In this document: piece after piece, positions 52,393 through 60,400 of the stretch
How positions within the stretch are numbered: position 1 is the stretch's first letter
Layout: the number at the start of each line of letters is the position of its first letter
NCBI GenBank assembly: GCA_038562555.1
Contig: JBCFBK010000005.1
Span: 1 to 64,000, forward strand
Direction of reading: 5' to 3'
DNA length: 64,000 nucleotides
Source of the DNA: JBCFBK01 sp038562555
Lineage (GTDB): Bacteria; Bacteroidota; Bacteroidia; Bacteroidales; Prolixibacteraceae
The notes under the pieces: generated by a model
Databases searched by the model: none
Told to the model about the DNA's origin: nothing
The model's input: only the letters and a program-made list of their open reading frames with translations
Translations under genes and position numbers: made by a program

Positions 52393-52628
52393 CCTTTTCA
52401 GTGACTTCAATGCCCGGTACAGACTGTCAGGCTGTCATAAAAAATGACATATCCGACAAATGACTGATGGTCAAAAGGATATTGTTTTCCGTCCATTGAA
52501 ATACTCCGCCATGATGTGCAATTTTGTCCATCTTGTTGCTTATTTTATTCAGGTTCTCTTTTGGCATACATTTCGATAGGGAAGGTTGTCAATTTTAAAA
52601 AATGTCTAACATTAAATAAGTAGAAAAA
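52393..52628 (+). other. Spacer upstream of groES
   Basis: This region must hold the groESL promoter. I see no CIRCE inverted repeat and no exact TAnnTTTG; TACATTTCG near 52568 is a near match. It contains no gene. Confidence 0.4.
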
Positions 52629-52907
52629 ATGGCAGATTTAAAAGGTAAGATCCTTGCAGGTAAAATTCTTGTACAACCGAAGGAAGCAGAAACGAAAACA
52701 GCCAGTGGAATTATTATTCCTGACTCGGCAAAGGAAAAACCCCTTGCAGGTACTGTTGTGCTCGTTGGGGCAGGTAAAAAAGATGAACCAATGGAAGTTA
52801 ACGTTGGGGATACTGTTTTCTATGGCAAGTATTCGGGTACAGAGTTAAGTATTGACGGAGCTGATTTCCTGTTGATGTCTCAGACCGATGTTTTGTATAT
52901 CGCATAA
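52629..52907 (+). CDS. groS: Co-chaperonin GroES
   Basis: 92 residues, the normal size of the seven-membered GroES lid. Motifs: KILVQPKEAETKTASGIIIP (mobile loop region), EKPLAGTVVLVGAGK, GDTVFYGKYSGTEL. It caps GroEL and helps fold cytoplasmic proteins. It lies 29 bp before groEL and is cotranscribed with it. Confidence 0.98.
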   Translation: MADLKGKILAGKILVQPKEAETKTASGIIIPDSAKEKPLAGTVVLVGAGKKDEPMEVNVGDTVFYGKYSGTELSIDGADFLLMSQTDVLYIA

Positions 52908-52936
52908 CGTAAACACAAAATTAAAAGAAACAGAAA

Positions 52937-54571
52937 ATGGCAAAAGAAATTAAATTTAATATCGAAGCGAGAGATCTTCTGAAAAAAGGAGTTGATAAAC
53001 TGGCCGACGCAGTAAAAATAACCCTGGGGCCCAAAGGGCGCAACGTGGTTATTGAAAAGAAATTTGGCGCTCCCCTGATCACCAAGGACGGCGTGACAGT
53101 TGCAAAAGAGATTGAACTGGCAAATGCCTATGAAAATATTGGCGCTCAGATGGTAAAGGAAGTAGCCAGCAAGACAGGTGATGACGCCGGTGACGGAACT
53201 ACTACGGCAACGGTTCTCGCCCAGTCAATTATCAGCGTTGGGTTGAAGAATGTAACAGCAGGTGCCAATCCGATGGATCTGAAACGCGGTATCGATAAAG
53301 CCGTTGCCAAAGTTGTCGAAAGCATCAAATCCCAGTCGCATAATATCGGCGATGACTTCAATAAGATTAAACAGGTTGCCAAAGTGTCTGCCAATGGCGA
53401 TGAAGAAATCGGAAGCCTGATTGCTGAAGCGATGGAAAAAGTAAATAAGGAAGGTGTTATTACCGTTGAAGAAGCCAAAGGTACCGAAACCTATGTTGAC
53501 GTAGTAGAAGGTATGCAGTTCGACCGTGGATATATTTCTCCTTATTTTGTGACGAACACAGAAAAAATGGCTGCCGAAATGGATCATCCTTTCATTTTGA
53601 TCTATGACAAAAAGATCAGCACCATGAAAGATTTGCTTCCGATTCTGGAACAGGCTGCTCAAAGCGGTCGTCCGTTGATGATCGTTTCGGAAGACGTTGA
53701 CGGAGAAGCACTGGCCACCCTGGTCGTTAACCGCTTGCGTGGTTCATTAAAAGTTTGTGCCGTGAAAGCTCCCGGATTCGGTGACCGCCGCAAAGAGATG
53801 CTGGAAGACCTGGCTGTTCTTACAGGTGGTACCGTTATTACCGAAGAAAAAGGGATGAAGCTGGAAGACGCTACCATGGAAATGCTCGGACAGTGTGAAA
53901 AAGTCACTGTTGACAAGGAAAATACAACTGTTGTTGCAGGTTCGGGCGATCCTGAAGCTATCAAGGCACGCGTAGCTATGATTAAACGTCAGATTGAGTC
54001 GACCACATCCGATTATGACCGCGAAAAATTACAGGAGCGTCTGGCTAAACTGGCCGGTGGTGTTGCTGTCCTTTACGTAGGTGCTGCATCGGAAGTCGAA
54101 ATGAAAGAAAAGAAAGCCCGCGTTGACGACGCACTGAGCGCAACCCGCGCTGCCGTGGAAGAAGGAATCATTCCTGGCGGTGGTGTTGCCTATATTCGTG
54201 CCATTTCCGTACTGGAAGGATTGACCGGTGAAAATGAAGATGAAACAACGGGTATCGAAATTGTAAAACGTGCCATCGAAGAGCCGCTTCGTCAGATCGT
54301 ATTCAATGCGGGAAGAGAAGGCGCTGTTGTTGTTCAGAAGGTTCGTGAAGGAAAAGGTGACTTTGGCTACAATGCCCGCACCGACGATTATCAAAACCTG
54401 CAGGAAACAGGCGTAATCGACCCGGCCAAGGTTGCGCGTGTAGCGCTTGAAAATGCCGCTTCAATTGCCGGCATGTTACTGACTACCGAATGCGTTTTGG
54501 TAGAAGAAAAAGATGAAAAAGCTCCGCAAATGCCTCCAATGGGCGGGGGCGGTATGGGTGGGATGATGTAA
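52937..54571 (+). CDS. groL: Chaperonin GroEL
   Basis: 544 residues. ATPase motifs are intact: ITLGPKGRNVVIEKKFGAP, TGDDAGDGTTTATVLAQ, and IIPGGGVAYIRA near residue 410. The protein ends with the Gly-Met tail MPPMGGGGMGGMM. It forms the double-ring folding chamber with GroES. Like many Bacteroidota it seems to have a single groESL operon here, ended by a clear hairpin terminator. Confidence 0.99.
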   Translation: MAKEIKFNIEARDLLKKGVDKLADAVKITLGPKGRNVVIEKKFGAPLITKDGVTVAKEIELANAYENIGAQMVKEVASKTGDDAGDGTTTATVLAQSIISVGLKNVTAGANPMDLKRGIDKAVAKVVESIKSQSHNIGDDFNKIKQVAKVSANGDEEIGSLIAEAMEKVNKEGVITVEEAKGTETYVDVVEGMQFDRGYISPYFVTNTEKMAAEMDHPFILIYDKKISTMKDLLPILEQAAQSGRPLMIVSEDVDGEALATLVVNRLRGSLKVCAVKAPGFGDRRKEMLEDLAVLTGGTVITEEKGMKLEDATMEMLGQCEKVTVDKENTTVVAGSGDPEAIKARVAMIKRQIESTTSDYDREKLQERLAKLAGGVAVLYVGAASEVEMKEKKARVDDALSATRAAVEEGIIPGGGVAYIRAISVLEGLTGENEDETTGIEIVKRAIEEPLRQIVFNAGREGAVVVQKVREGKGDFGYNARTDDYQNLQETGVIDPAKVARVALENAASIAGMLLTTECVLVEEKDEKAPQMPPMGGGGMGGMM

Positions 54572-54596
54572 TCTCATATATAACCCTTCAAATAAT

Positions 54597-54630
54597 AAAG
54601 GCAGTGCATCCGAAAGGGTGTGCTGCCTTT
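54597..54630 (+). terminator. Terminator after groEL
   Basis: AAAGGCAGTGCATCC pairs with GGGTGTGCTGCCTTT around GAAA, then TGTTTT. Confidence 0.8.
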
Positions 54631-54634
54631 TGTT

Positions 54635-54782
54635 TTAGTCAGACACAAGACACAAGTATCAAGACAAAGAAGCTTTTAGTAAGAAAATCCTTGTAACCTT
54701 GCAACCCCTTCCGGTCTCCCGTCTCCGGTTCCCGTTATCAGTTTTTCCGTCTTACAACTCAAAGCTAACAGCTCATAGCTAG
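54635..54782. repeat. Modular word-repeat spacer D
   Basis: Between groEL and the convergent DUF6048 gene. It holds ACACAAGACACAAGTATCAAG, shortened here to its core ACACAAGTATCAAGACA, AGCTTTTAGTAAGAA (54671-54685), AACCTTGCAACCC (54695-54707), CCCGTCTCCGGT (54718-54729) and AGCTAACAGCTCATAGCTAG, which runs into the DUF6048 stop. The same words occur in spacers A and B, some inverted. Confidence 0.75.
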
Positions 54783-55487
54783 CTACTTCTTGTTTCTGCC
54801 GAATTCAAAGGGCAGCGTATAGAACATCGAGTAGGTGAAATCGAAGTTCATGCTGTTTTCGGCTTTTCCGTAGCCCGGGTTAAAATAAGCAGGGGGCAGG
54901 TCAAAATCTTTTTGTGCCACGTTGAATTTGCCCCGTATAGACCATCCGAGGTAGAAGTTTTTGAAAATTTCGCCGGTTAAGCCGAAAATAGCTTCGATCC
55001 AATGCGACTGATAGTTTTGGGATGGAAATGAACCCGTCACAGGGCCCCAGTAATTATCGATCATATAGGAGCTCACCTCCTGCTTCGCAAAACTGACCGC
55101 ATAACGGAAACCCAGGTACAGGATATCCTTTTCTTCTTTTGTTGCAGCCGACAGCAAATTGTAATTGACACCAAGCCGGAGATATGGACCGGAACTGGTA
55201 TAAGAAACAAAATCCTGTTCCAGATCGAATTTTTCCCACCCTGCTTCAGCCACCGGATAAAGGTTTGGACGCAATTCCATTTCAGCGCTGAATTCAAATC
55301 CCTGCCGTTCGCCTTTTGTCCATAACGACTGGAATGGCCTTGTTATATCTGTTCCAAGCCTGATCCCATCCATGCGGATAAAATTGTCCGCACGTTTAGG
55401 CTTTATCTTTTTTTCCACCTCCTGTCCCTGATTACTCAGCGTCAGTGTCAGCAGGCAGATCAGTAATATAAATTGTGATATTTTCAT
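54783..55487 (-). CDS. DUF6048-family outer-membrane beta-barrel protein
   Basis: 234 residues with a signal peptide (MKISQFILLICLLTLTLSNQGQ). The mature part shows alternating amphipathic strands (GFEFSAEMELRPNLYPVAEA, GPYLRLGVNYNLLS, YLGFRYAVSFAKQEV, FYLGWSIRGKFNVAQ) and a GRNKK end, consistent with a small barrel. It matches the DUF6048 family, typically placed after DUF6452 in Bacteroidota, as here. Its start overlaps the preceding gene by 56 bp. Function unknown. Confidence 0.8.
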   Translation of the reverse strand: MKISQFILLICLLTLTLSNQGQEVEKKIKPKRADNFIRMDGIRLGTDITRPFQSLWTKGERQGFEFSAEMELRPNLYPVAEAGWEKFDLEQDFVSYTSSGPYLRLGVNYNLLSAATKEEKDILYLGFRYAVSFAKQEVSSYMIDNYWGPVTGSFPSQNYQSHWIEAIFGLTGEIFKNFYLGWSIRGKFNVAQKDFDLPPAYFNPGYGKAENSMNFDFTYSMFYTLPFEFGRNKK

Positions 55488-55896
55488 TCCATGATTGGGT
55501 TATGGCACTGTCAAGTACAACAGTTGAATCGATTCGGTGATAAGTATGGATGATATTCTCAATCCGGTATTCATAATAAAATCCCGATTCCACCGACTCA
55601 TAATTGATCGTATTCTCGTGAAAGACAGTCATGGTGTCGGGAATTGAATCGAACATGACTACAAACGATGAACTTTTATCGGGACTGAGCGGCAAATTGA
55701 ACTCATTGGTCTGCATTTGATTAATCCAGATACTGTCCTTTCCCACGCCGTACACGGTAATCTTCGGATTATCGTTTGCTGCTCCCGACGAAAATCTGAC
55801 CTGGGCTACCAGTTCCGCCCGCGGCGGTGAATCGAACGTTTCCTCGCAGGCAACGAACGCCAAAAAAAGCAATATGGCTGACAAGAAATTCTTCAT
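55432..55896 (-). CDS. DUF6452-family lipoprotein
   Basis: 154 residues with a lipoprotein signal MKNFLSAILLFLAFVACEET (Cys17). The rest is a beta-rich domain (YGVGKDSIWINQMQTNEF, FHENTINYESVESGFYYEYR). It matches DUF6452, a Bacteroidota-specific family paired with DUF6048, and the two may work as one envelope complex. The 56-bp overlap indicates coupled translation. Function unknown. Confidence 0.8.
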   Translation of the reverse strand: MKNFLSAILLFLAFVACEETFDSPPRAELVAQVRFSSGAANDNPKITVYGVGKDSIWINQMQTNEFNLPLSPDKSSSFVVMFDSIPDTMTVFHENTINYESVESGFYYEYRIENIIHTYHRIDSTVVLDSAITQSWNENITIYITDLPADTDAE

Positions 55897-55984
55897 GTGT
55901 TTTTCGATCTGTTTTGCTAATTTAATGATATTCCGCCGGAATTGAGGAAAGGATCAGACTTTTATAAAAAGATTCTTGTCCGGG

Positions 55985-56848
55985 TCATTTTTCCAGGGGC
56001 TCAGGATGAATGGTCGCATTCATCTCAAACCGCTCTTTAATCAGATCCTCAATCCGGGTACAGATACCGTGGGCTTCATCCAGGCTCATTGTTGCCGGGA
56101 GTTTTATATGGCAGCTTAATTCCTGGTGGGACCCGTATTTATGCAGATGAAAATGATGGATATGGACATTCATTTGCATCAGGTCAGTGACCTCACTGGT
56201 AATGGCTGTTACCACTTCCGGGTCGACTTCTTCTCCCAAAAGCGCTTTTATTTCTTTTGAAAGGATTTCATAACTGGCACGTGCAATCATGAATGCAAGT
56301 ATAAGTCCCAGCACGGAATCCATCCACCAGTAATATCTGCCCAGCAAAATCCCGGCGAGAATGAACACCGATGCCAGGGCATCGGCCTGGAAATTCCATG
56401 AGTTCGCCTTCAGTACGGAAGATCCTGTTCTTTTCGCCACCCAAAAGCCATACAAGGCCAACAACTCCTTAACGACGACCGACGCGATTGTGACAGCAAT
56501 GGCAATTACGCCGAACTGTCCGCCTTCCCGCGATACAAATTTTTCGTATGCCCCGACAATGAAATTAAAGGCCAGAATGGACAACAGGACGCCGATCACA
56601 ATAGCCGCGATATGTTCGGCCCTTCCATGACCGAAAGGGTGCTCCTTGTCTGCCGGTTTGCCGGCCACTTTCCCCCCAACAACCACAATAAATGATGAAA
56701 TACAATCGGTCAGCGTATCCCAGGCGTCTGCAATTAAGGCAATCGACCCTGAAACAATACCTGCCCAATATTTCAGAACAAATAAAACGGCATTCGCGGC
56801 AATCGAATACCAGCCTACCTGCGTCACGTATTTCTCGCGTGGTTTCAT
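55985..56848 (-). CDS. Cation diffusion facilitator (CDF) metal exporter
   Basis: 287 residues: six membrane helices, then a cytoplasmic C-terminal domain with HIHHFHLHKYGSHQEL. The transport site reads D44-TLT-D48 in helix 2 (IALIADAWDTLTDC) and N152-FQA-D156 in helix 5 (NSWNFQADALAS). Zinc exporters usually have HxxxD or DxxxD there, so Asn152 is unusual and points away from a standard zinc site; manganese or iron is possible. The protein is an antiporter exporting a divalent metal from the cytoplasm. Single gene, divergent from the GntR-slipin pair. Confidence 0.92.
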   Translation of the reverse strand: MKPREKYVTQVGWYSIAANAVLFVLKYWAGIVSGSIALIADAWDTLTDCISSFIVVVGGKVAGKPADKEHPFGHGRAEHIAAIVIGVLLSILAFNFIVGAYEKFVSREGGQFGVIAIAVTIASVVVKELLALYGFWVAKRTGSSVLKANSWNFQADALASVFILAGILLGRYYWWMDSVLGLILAFMIARASYEILSKEIKALLGEEVDPEVVTAITSEVTDLMQMNVHIHHFHLHKYGSHQELSCHIKLPATMSLDEAHGICTRIEDLIKERFEMNATIHPEPLEK

Positions 56849-57080
56849 TCGTTTAAATTTTGTCTATGCTATAATACTTTGGCACGTACTCATGGAATAG
56901 CCATTTATTCGCTTCGCGGATTTCCCTTTGGCCAATTCATTTTGGGTTTGCGTGAGATTTTTTCTCATGGCTATTTCATCGTGTGATTTGCGGGCTAAAA
57001 TTATAAAAATCTGCTTACAATTTGTCAGATCTGCTTTTTTGAGCTTAAAGGACGCCCGCCTTAAAAAAGTACGTGAAAAT

Positions 57081-57110
57081 TTTGAAAAGCAAACTTTAGT
57101 TGTATATTTG
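57081..57110 (+). promoter_or_regulatory. Promoter of the GntR-slipin operon
   Basis: TTTG (57081-57084), an 18-bp spacer and TATATTTG (57103-57110) match the -33/-7 consensus fully. It is 34 bp before the ATG at 57145. Confidence 0.7.
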
Positions 57111-57129
57111 TACTATATATCTATTACAA
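57108..57129. promoter_or_regulatory. Candidate GntR operator overlapping the -7 box
   Basis: An imperfect 22-bp dyad of the form TTGTAnTAnATATnTAnTACAA overlaps the end of the -7 box and the likely start of transcription. The GntR-family gene is directly downstream, so autoregulation is likely. Confidence 0.5.
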
Positions 57130-57144
57130 TATAATTATAATATA

Positions 57145-57531
57145 ATGATACAGTTCATCTTAGATGCAAGGACCGGAATTCCCTTTTACAGACAAATCAT
57201 TGATCAGATCAAGTTCGGTATTGCCAGGGGAAATTTGAAAATTGGGGAGCAATTACCCACGGTAAGAGCCTTGGCAGTCGATTTGAAAGTAAACCTGAAT
57301 ACGGTTGCAAAAGCATATAAAGAACTTGAAATTCAGAATATTCTGGCGACGCAGCAAGGAACGGGGACATTTATCAGCGATGCAGGTATAACGGTTTCAG
57401 AGAAGGAAAAGAGCCGTAAGCTGATGGAAATATGTGACGAGTTTTTGACCATCGCGTATAGTTATGGGTTTTCGGTTGACGAATTAATTCAGGAAATGCA
57501 AAAGGTCAATGAAAAATTAATAAAGCCGTGA
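57145..57531 (+). CDS. GntR-family regulator, YhcF-like short form
   Basis: 128 residues from the ATG at 57145; an earlier frame start at 57100 lies in the -7 box. The winged helix is at residues about 8-75: GIPFYRQIIDQIKFGIARGN, LPTVRALAVDLKVNLNTVAK, AYKELEIQNILATQQGTGTF. The C-terminus is a short helical dimerisation tail instead of a large effector domain, as in the YtrA/YhcF class that usually controls transporter or membrane-protein genes. It is followed after 39 bp by a slipin gene, its probable regulon. Confidence 0.92.
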   Translation: MIQFILDARTGIPFYRQIIDQIKFGIARGNLKIGEQLPTVRALAVDLKVNLNTVAKAYKELEIQNILATQQGTGTFISDAGITVSEKEKSRKLMEICDEFLTIAYSYGFSVDELIQEMQKVNEKLIKP

Positions 57532-57570
57532 TTAAAATAAATACCAATCAAATCATTTAAACTGACTTTT

Positions 57571-58467
57571 ATGAAACGAAATTTGATATTCAAGGGTTAC
57601 TTCAATCCCGTTGCGATTGCGGTTCTGGTTGTCTGTTGTGCAGTTTCCGGCATGTTGTTTTATCTGAAGATAGTTCCGGAGGGAGTTTTTGGGGCATTGC
57701 TCCTGCTTTCCGTATTTCTGGCTGCCTCTGTTCATATTGCGGATCAATGGGAAAAAGCGGTGTTGCTTCGAATGGGCAAATACAAGGGATTAAAAGGACC
57801 TGGCCTGTTTTTTATTATTCCCGTTATTGATAAGATCGACAAGTATATCGATCAACGGGTACGTGTTACTGATTTTAAAGCCGAACAAACACTAACCAAG
57901 GATACCGTTCCTGTGAATGTTGATGCCGTAGTTTACTGGACCGTGTGGGATGTTGAAAAAGCGGCGCTGGAGGTTCAGGAATACGAAAGGGCTATCTTTT
58001 ATATCGCACAAACCGGACTGAGGGATATTATCGGTAAACATGAGCTGGCTGATTTGCTTCAGGAGCGTGATAAGATCGCTGAAGATCTGCAGAAGGTGCT
58101 TGACAGCAATACGAACCCATGGGGAATTACCTGCCAAACTGTAGGAATTAAAGATATTGTGATACCCCAAAGTTTGTCAGATGCCATGAGCAAGCAGGCT
58201 CAGGCTGAACGGGAAAGAAAGGCGAGAGTGATTCTGGGAACAGCAGAAACGGAGATTGCTGAGAAATTCGCCAAGGCAAGTCTCCAGTATTTGAATAACC
58301 CGGTTGCCTTACACCTAAGGGGCATGAACATGTTATTTGAAGGACTAAAGGAAAAAGGTTCGATGGTTATCGTTCCAAGTTCCGCTCTTGACTCAATGAA
58401 TCTGGGGGCAATCGGAGGTCTGGTGTCCCTTGCAAAGATGAATGAAACGGAGAATGGTGAGAAGTAG
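57571..58467 (+). CDS. Slipin / SPFH-domain membrane protein
   Basis: 298 residues. Two hydrophobic segments (about 13-33 and 38-56) anchor the protein. The SPFH/band-7 domain follows at about 57-240: VLLRMGKYKGLKGPGLFFII, RVRVTDFKAEQTLTKDTVPV, ERAIFYIAQTGLRDIIGKHEL, PWGITCQTVGIKDIVIPQSL, then KQAQAERERKARVILGTAE. It resembles stomatin-like slipins, which form membrane microdomains and often work with an NfeD protease; no nfeD gene is next to it here. It is cotranscribed with the GntR regulator. Confidence 0.9.
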   Translation: MKRNLIFKGYFNPVAIAVLVVCCAVSGMLFYLKIVPEGVFGALLLLSVFLAASVHIADQWEKAVLLRMGKYKGLKGPGLFFIIPVIDKIDKYIDQRVRVTDFKAEQTLTKDTVPVNVDAVVYWTVWDVEKAALEVQEYERAIFYIAQTGLRDIIGKHELADLLQERDKIAEDLQKVLDSNTNPWGITCQTVGIKDIVIPQSLSDAMSKQAQAERERKARVILGTAETEIAEKFAKASLQYLNNPVALHLRGMNMLFEGLKEKGSMVIVPSSALDSMNLGAIGGLVSLAKMNETENGEK

Positions 58468-58483
58468 TGAGTCATCACTCATT
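58466..58483. terminator. Short hairpin shared by two convergent stops
   Basis: AGTGAGT pairs with ACTCATT (one G.U) around CATC. It covers the slipin stop and the epimerase stop, which are only 7 bp apart. The words resemble the modular spacers. Confidence 0.4.
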
Positions 58484-59440
58484 ACTCTTCAGGTACCAAT
58501 CCACAAAATTTCTGATTCCTTCTTCGAAGGAGTATTTAGGATGGTAGCCCAGCAGGCTTTTTGCCTTTTCAATATCGGCATAAGTGATGTCGACGTCTCC
58601 CGGCTGCATGGGGAGTGGTTTGATTTTCGCCTTCGCGCCGGTGGCTTGTTCGATGGCGCTGATCATATCCCGGAGCTTAACCGGCTTGTTATTCCCCAGG
58701 TTCACAATCTCATAGACCTTGTCGTGCGAAAACAGATAATCCAGGGCCTTGCAAATACCGTCGATCGTGTCTTCAAAATACGTGTAATCACGCGAACTGC
58801 TGCCATCGCCGAACATGGGAATTTCCTTATTCTCCAGGATCAGCCTGGTGAATTTGTGGATGGCCAGATCGGGCCGCTGACGGGGACCAAACACCGTAAA
58901 AAAACGCATGTTGATGATGTTTATACCATATAATGAATGATACGTATGGTTGATCAGCTCACACGCTTTTTTTGTGAACGCATAAGGGGAGACCGGCTGA
59001 CTGACATCCTGCGTTTCCTGAAAGGGAATTCCTTTGGCATTTCCGTAAACAGAAGAGGAAGAGGCAAAGGCCAGCTTTTTAATGCCTTTGCTTTTCATTA
59101 GTTCCAGAATGTTCTGCGTCGCAATAATATTGGCCCGGGTATAATCCAAAGGCGCTTCTATGGAAGGGCGGACGCCGGCTTTCCCGGCCAAATGAACAAC
59201 GGCATCGATCTGTTTATGTTCCAGTTCTTCGCTTAATCTGCTGAAATCGGCTAAATCGAACTCAAGAAACTCAAAATCGGAATGACTGATGACGGAACTT
59301 AAATTCCTTTCCTTGACCGAACGGGCATAAAACGGATCAAAATTGTCGATCCCGACAAGCTCGTGTCCAAGAGCTAAGAGTTTTTCACAGAGGTGGGAGC
59401 CGATAAATCCGGCGCAACCGGTTACAACAATTTTTGCCAT
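58475..59440 (-). CDS. NAD-dependent nucleotide-sugar epimerase (UDP-glucuronate 4-epimerase-like)
   Basis: 321 residues of the extended short-chain dehydrogenase family. NAD loop: VTGCAGFIGSH; cofactor-end acidic residue in GIDNFDPFYARSVKERNL; active-site SSSSVYGNAK and YAFTK (Tyr/Lys pair). The pattern DNFDPFYARSVKE and GSSSRDYTYFEDTIDGI is that of UDP-glucuronate 4-epimerases, giving UDP-galacturonate for surface polysaccharides, but other UDP-sugar epimerases cannot be excluded. Cytoplasmic. Convergent with the slipin gene; the LAB_N protein gene is 98 bp upstream on the same strand. Confidence 0.9.
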   Translation of the reverse strand: MAKIVVTGCAGFIGSHLCEKLLALGHELVGIDNFDPFYARSVKERNLSSVISHSDFEFLEFDLADFSRLSEELEHKQIDAVVHLAGKAGVRPSIEAPLDYTRANIIATQNILELMKSKGIKKLAFASSSSVYGNAKGIPFQETQDVSQPVSPYAFTKKACELINHTYHSLYGINIINMRFFTVFGPRQRPDLAIHKFTRLILENKEIPMFGDGSSSRDYTYFEDTIDGICKALDYLFSHDKVYEIVNLGNNKPVKLRDMISAIEQATGAKAKIKPLPMQPGDVDITYADIEKAKSLLGYHPKYSFEEGIRNFVDWYLKSNE

Positions 59441-59538
59441 TTTTTAATATTAACAAGTTCTGAATTTTTTATAAATCTCTTTAAACCGGACGATGCATTC
59501 CTGTCTTAAATCTTTTTAGCTGCGAGTCTCACGATCTT

Positions 59539-60228
59539 TTAGTTGATCTTTCCTGAAATAAACGCTATCAGCTTGCCAAGGGCAGGAACCTTTAAACGAC
59601 TGAACAGGCTTCTTTTATTGTAAGAGATCAAAATATTTCTCAGATAAATAAAAAGACTCAGACTGTGAGCTGCCAACAGGACCGGATCCAGGCGGAATAC
59701 GGCATAGATAAGCGTCATCGCCGAACCGGTCATGCTGATCACCCAAAACCCGACGGGAAGCACTGATTCGCCCTTGCCTTCGGAATAAATCCACTGGTAA
59801 AAGAATCGTGAAATGAAAACAAGCTGAGCAACTATGCCCCAAATCATGAGCATTAAGGGGTTTTTTTCATTTTCAAGAAAGTTGCCGATCGTGTAATCTG
59901 TGCCGGAGAATAGAAAAATCACGATGGCCACCGGGCAAAGCACAATAATAATCCGGGTAATCAGCAGCATCGGTTTCCACTGATTCTTTAGTTGAAGGTT
60001 TCTTACATAAATAAAGTAAACCAGCATTTGTCCGATTAAAATGGCTGCGTCATTTCTCAGAATTCCGTAAAGGAGCATCAGGATCGATGCTGCGAGACTG
60101 ATCTTCCAGAACAGGGTTGGTGAAAGAACTTTGCCTTCATGTTCCGACTTGAACCACTGCAGAATTGTACGCGCGAAGAATAAGACCTGCGAAAGAAAAC
60201 CGATGGCGTACATCACAAAATATTCCAT
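59539..60228 (-). CDS. LAB_N (lipid A biosynthesis N-terminal domain) membrane protein, duplicated
   Basis: 229 residues with about six membrane helices. Two copies of the LAB_N unit are clear: residues about 5-85 (SQVLFFARTILQWFKSEHEG, SPTLFWKISLAASILMLLYG) and about 130-205 (AQLVFISRFFYQWIYSEGKG, PVGFWVISMTGSAMTLIYAV). The fold is related to small lipid-linked sugar transport or modification proteins and occurs with lipid A glycosyltransferases. A role in lipid A or undecaprenyl-sugar handling is inferred. A -7 box (CAAAGATA on plus, 60248-60255) lies 20 bp upstream. Confidence 0.88.
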   Translation of the reverse strand: MEYFVMYAIGFLSQVLFFARTILQWFKSEHEGKVLSPTLFWKISLAASILMLLYGILRNDAAILIGQMLVYFIYVRNLQLKNQWKPMLLITRIIIVLCPVAIVIFLFSGTDYTIGNFLENEKNPLMLMIWGIVAQLVFISRFFYQWIYSEGKGESVLPVGFWVISMTGSAMTLIYAVFRLDPVLLAAHSLSLFIYLRNILISYNKRSLFSRLKVPALGKLIAFISGKIN

Positions 60229-60247
60229 TCATGTTATTTTTGCCTGA

Positions 60248-60255
60248 CAAAGATA
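60248..60255 (-). promoter_or_regulatory. -7 box upstream of the LAB_N gene
   Basis: Minus strand TATCTTTG, an exact TAnnTTTG. The 18-mer AGTCGTGAGTAGCGAGTC begins 11 bp further upstream, an arrangement like that at kdsB. Confidence 0.5.
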
Positions 60256-60261
60256 ATGGAA

Positions 60262-60330
60262 AATAAGTCGTGAGTAGCGAGTCGTGAGTTTTGTGTCTCA
60301 CATCTTGTGTTTTGACACTCGCTGCAAATC
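60262..60330. repeat. Modular word-repeat spacer F
   Basis: Between the divergent LAB_N and lepA genes: AGTCGTGAGTAGCGAGTC (60266-60283), CGTGAGT again, then TTGTGTCTCACATCTTGTGT and TTTGACACTCGC. It shares the 18-mer exactly with spacer C at 49433. Confidence 0.7.
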
Positions 60331-60343
60331 AAGCAAATTTGAA

Positions 60344-60351
60344 TATATTTG
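60344..60351 (+). promoter_or_regulatory. -7 box upstream of lepA
   Basis: TATATTTG fits TAnnTTTG, 50 bp before the ATG at 60401. Confidence 0.5.
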
Positions 60352-60400
60352 CGGAACCCGTTCCGGACAAAACAGATGAACAGATTATTGATTTGAATAG

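Noticed and set aside
52393..52628. CIRCE element before groES
   Set aside because: No 9-bp arm inverted repeat of the CIRCE type could be found.
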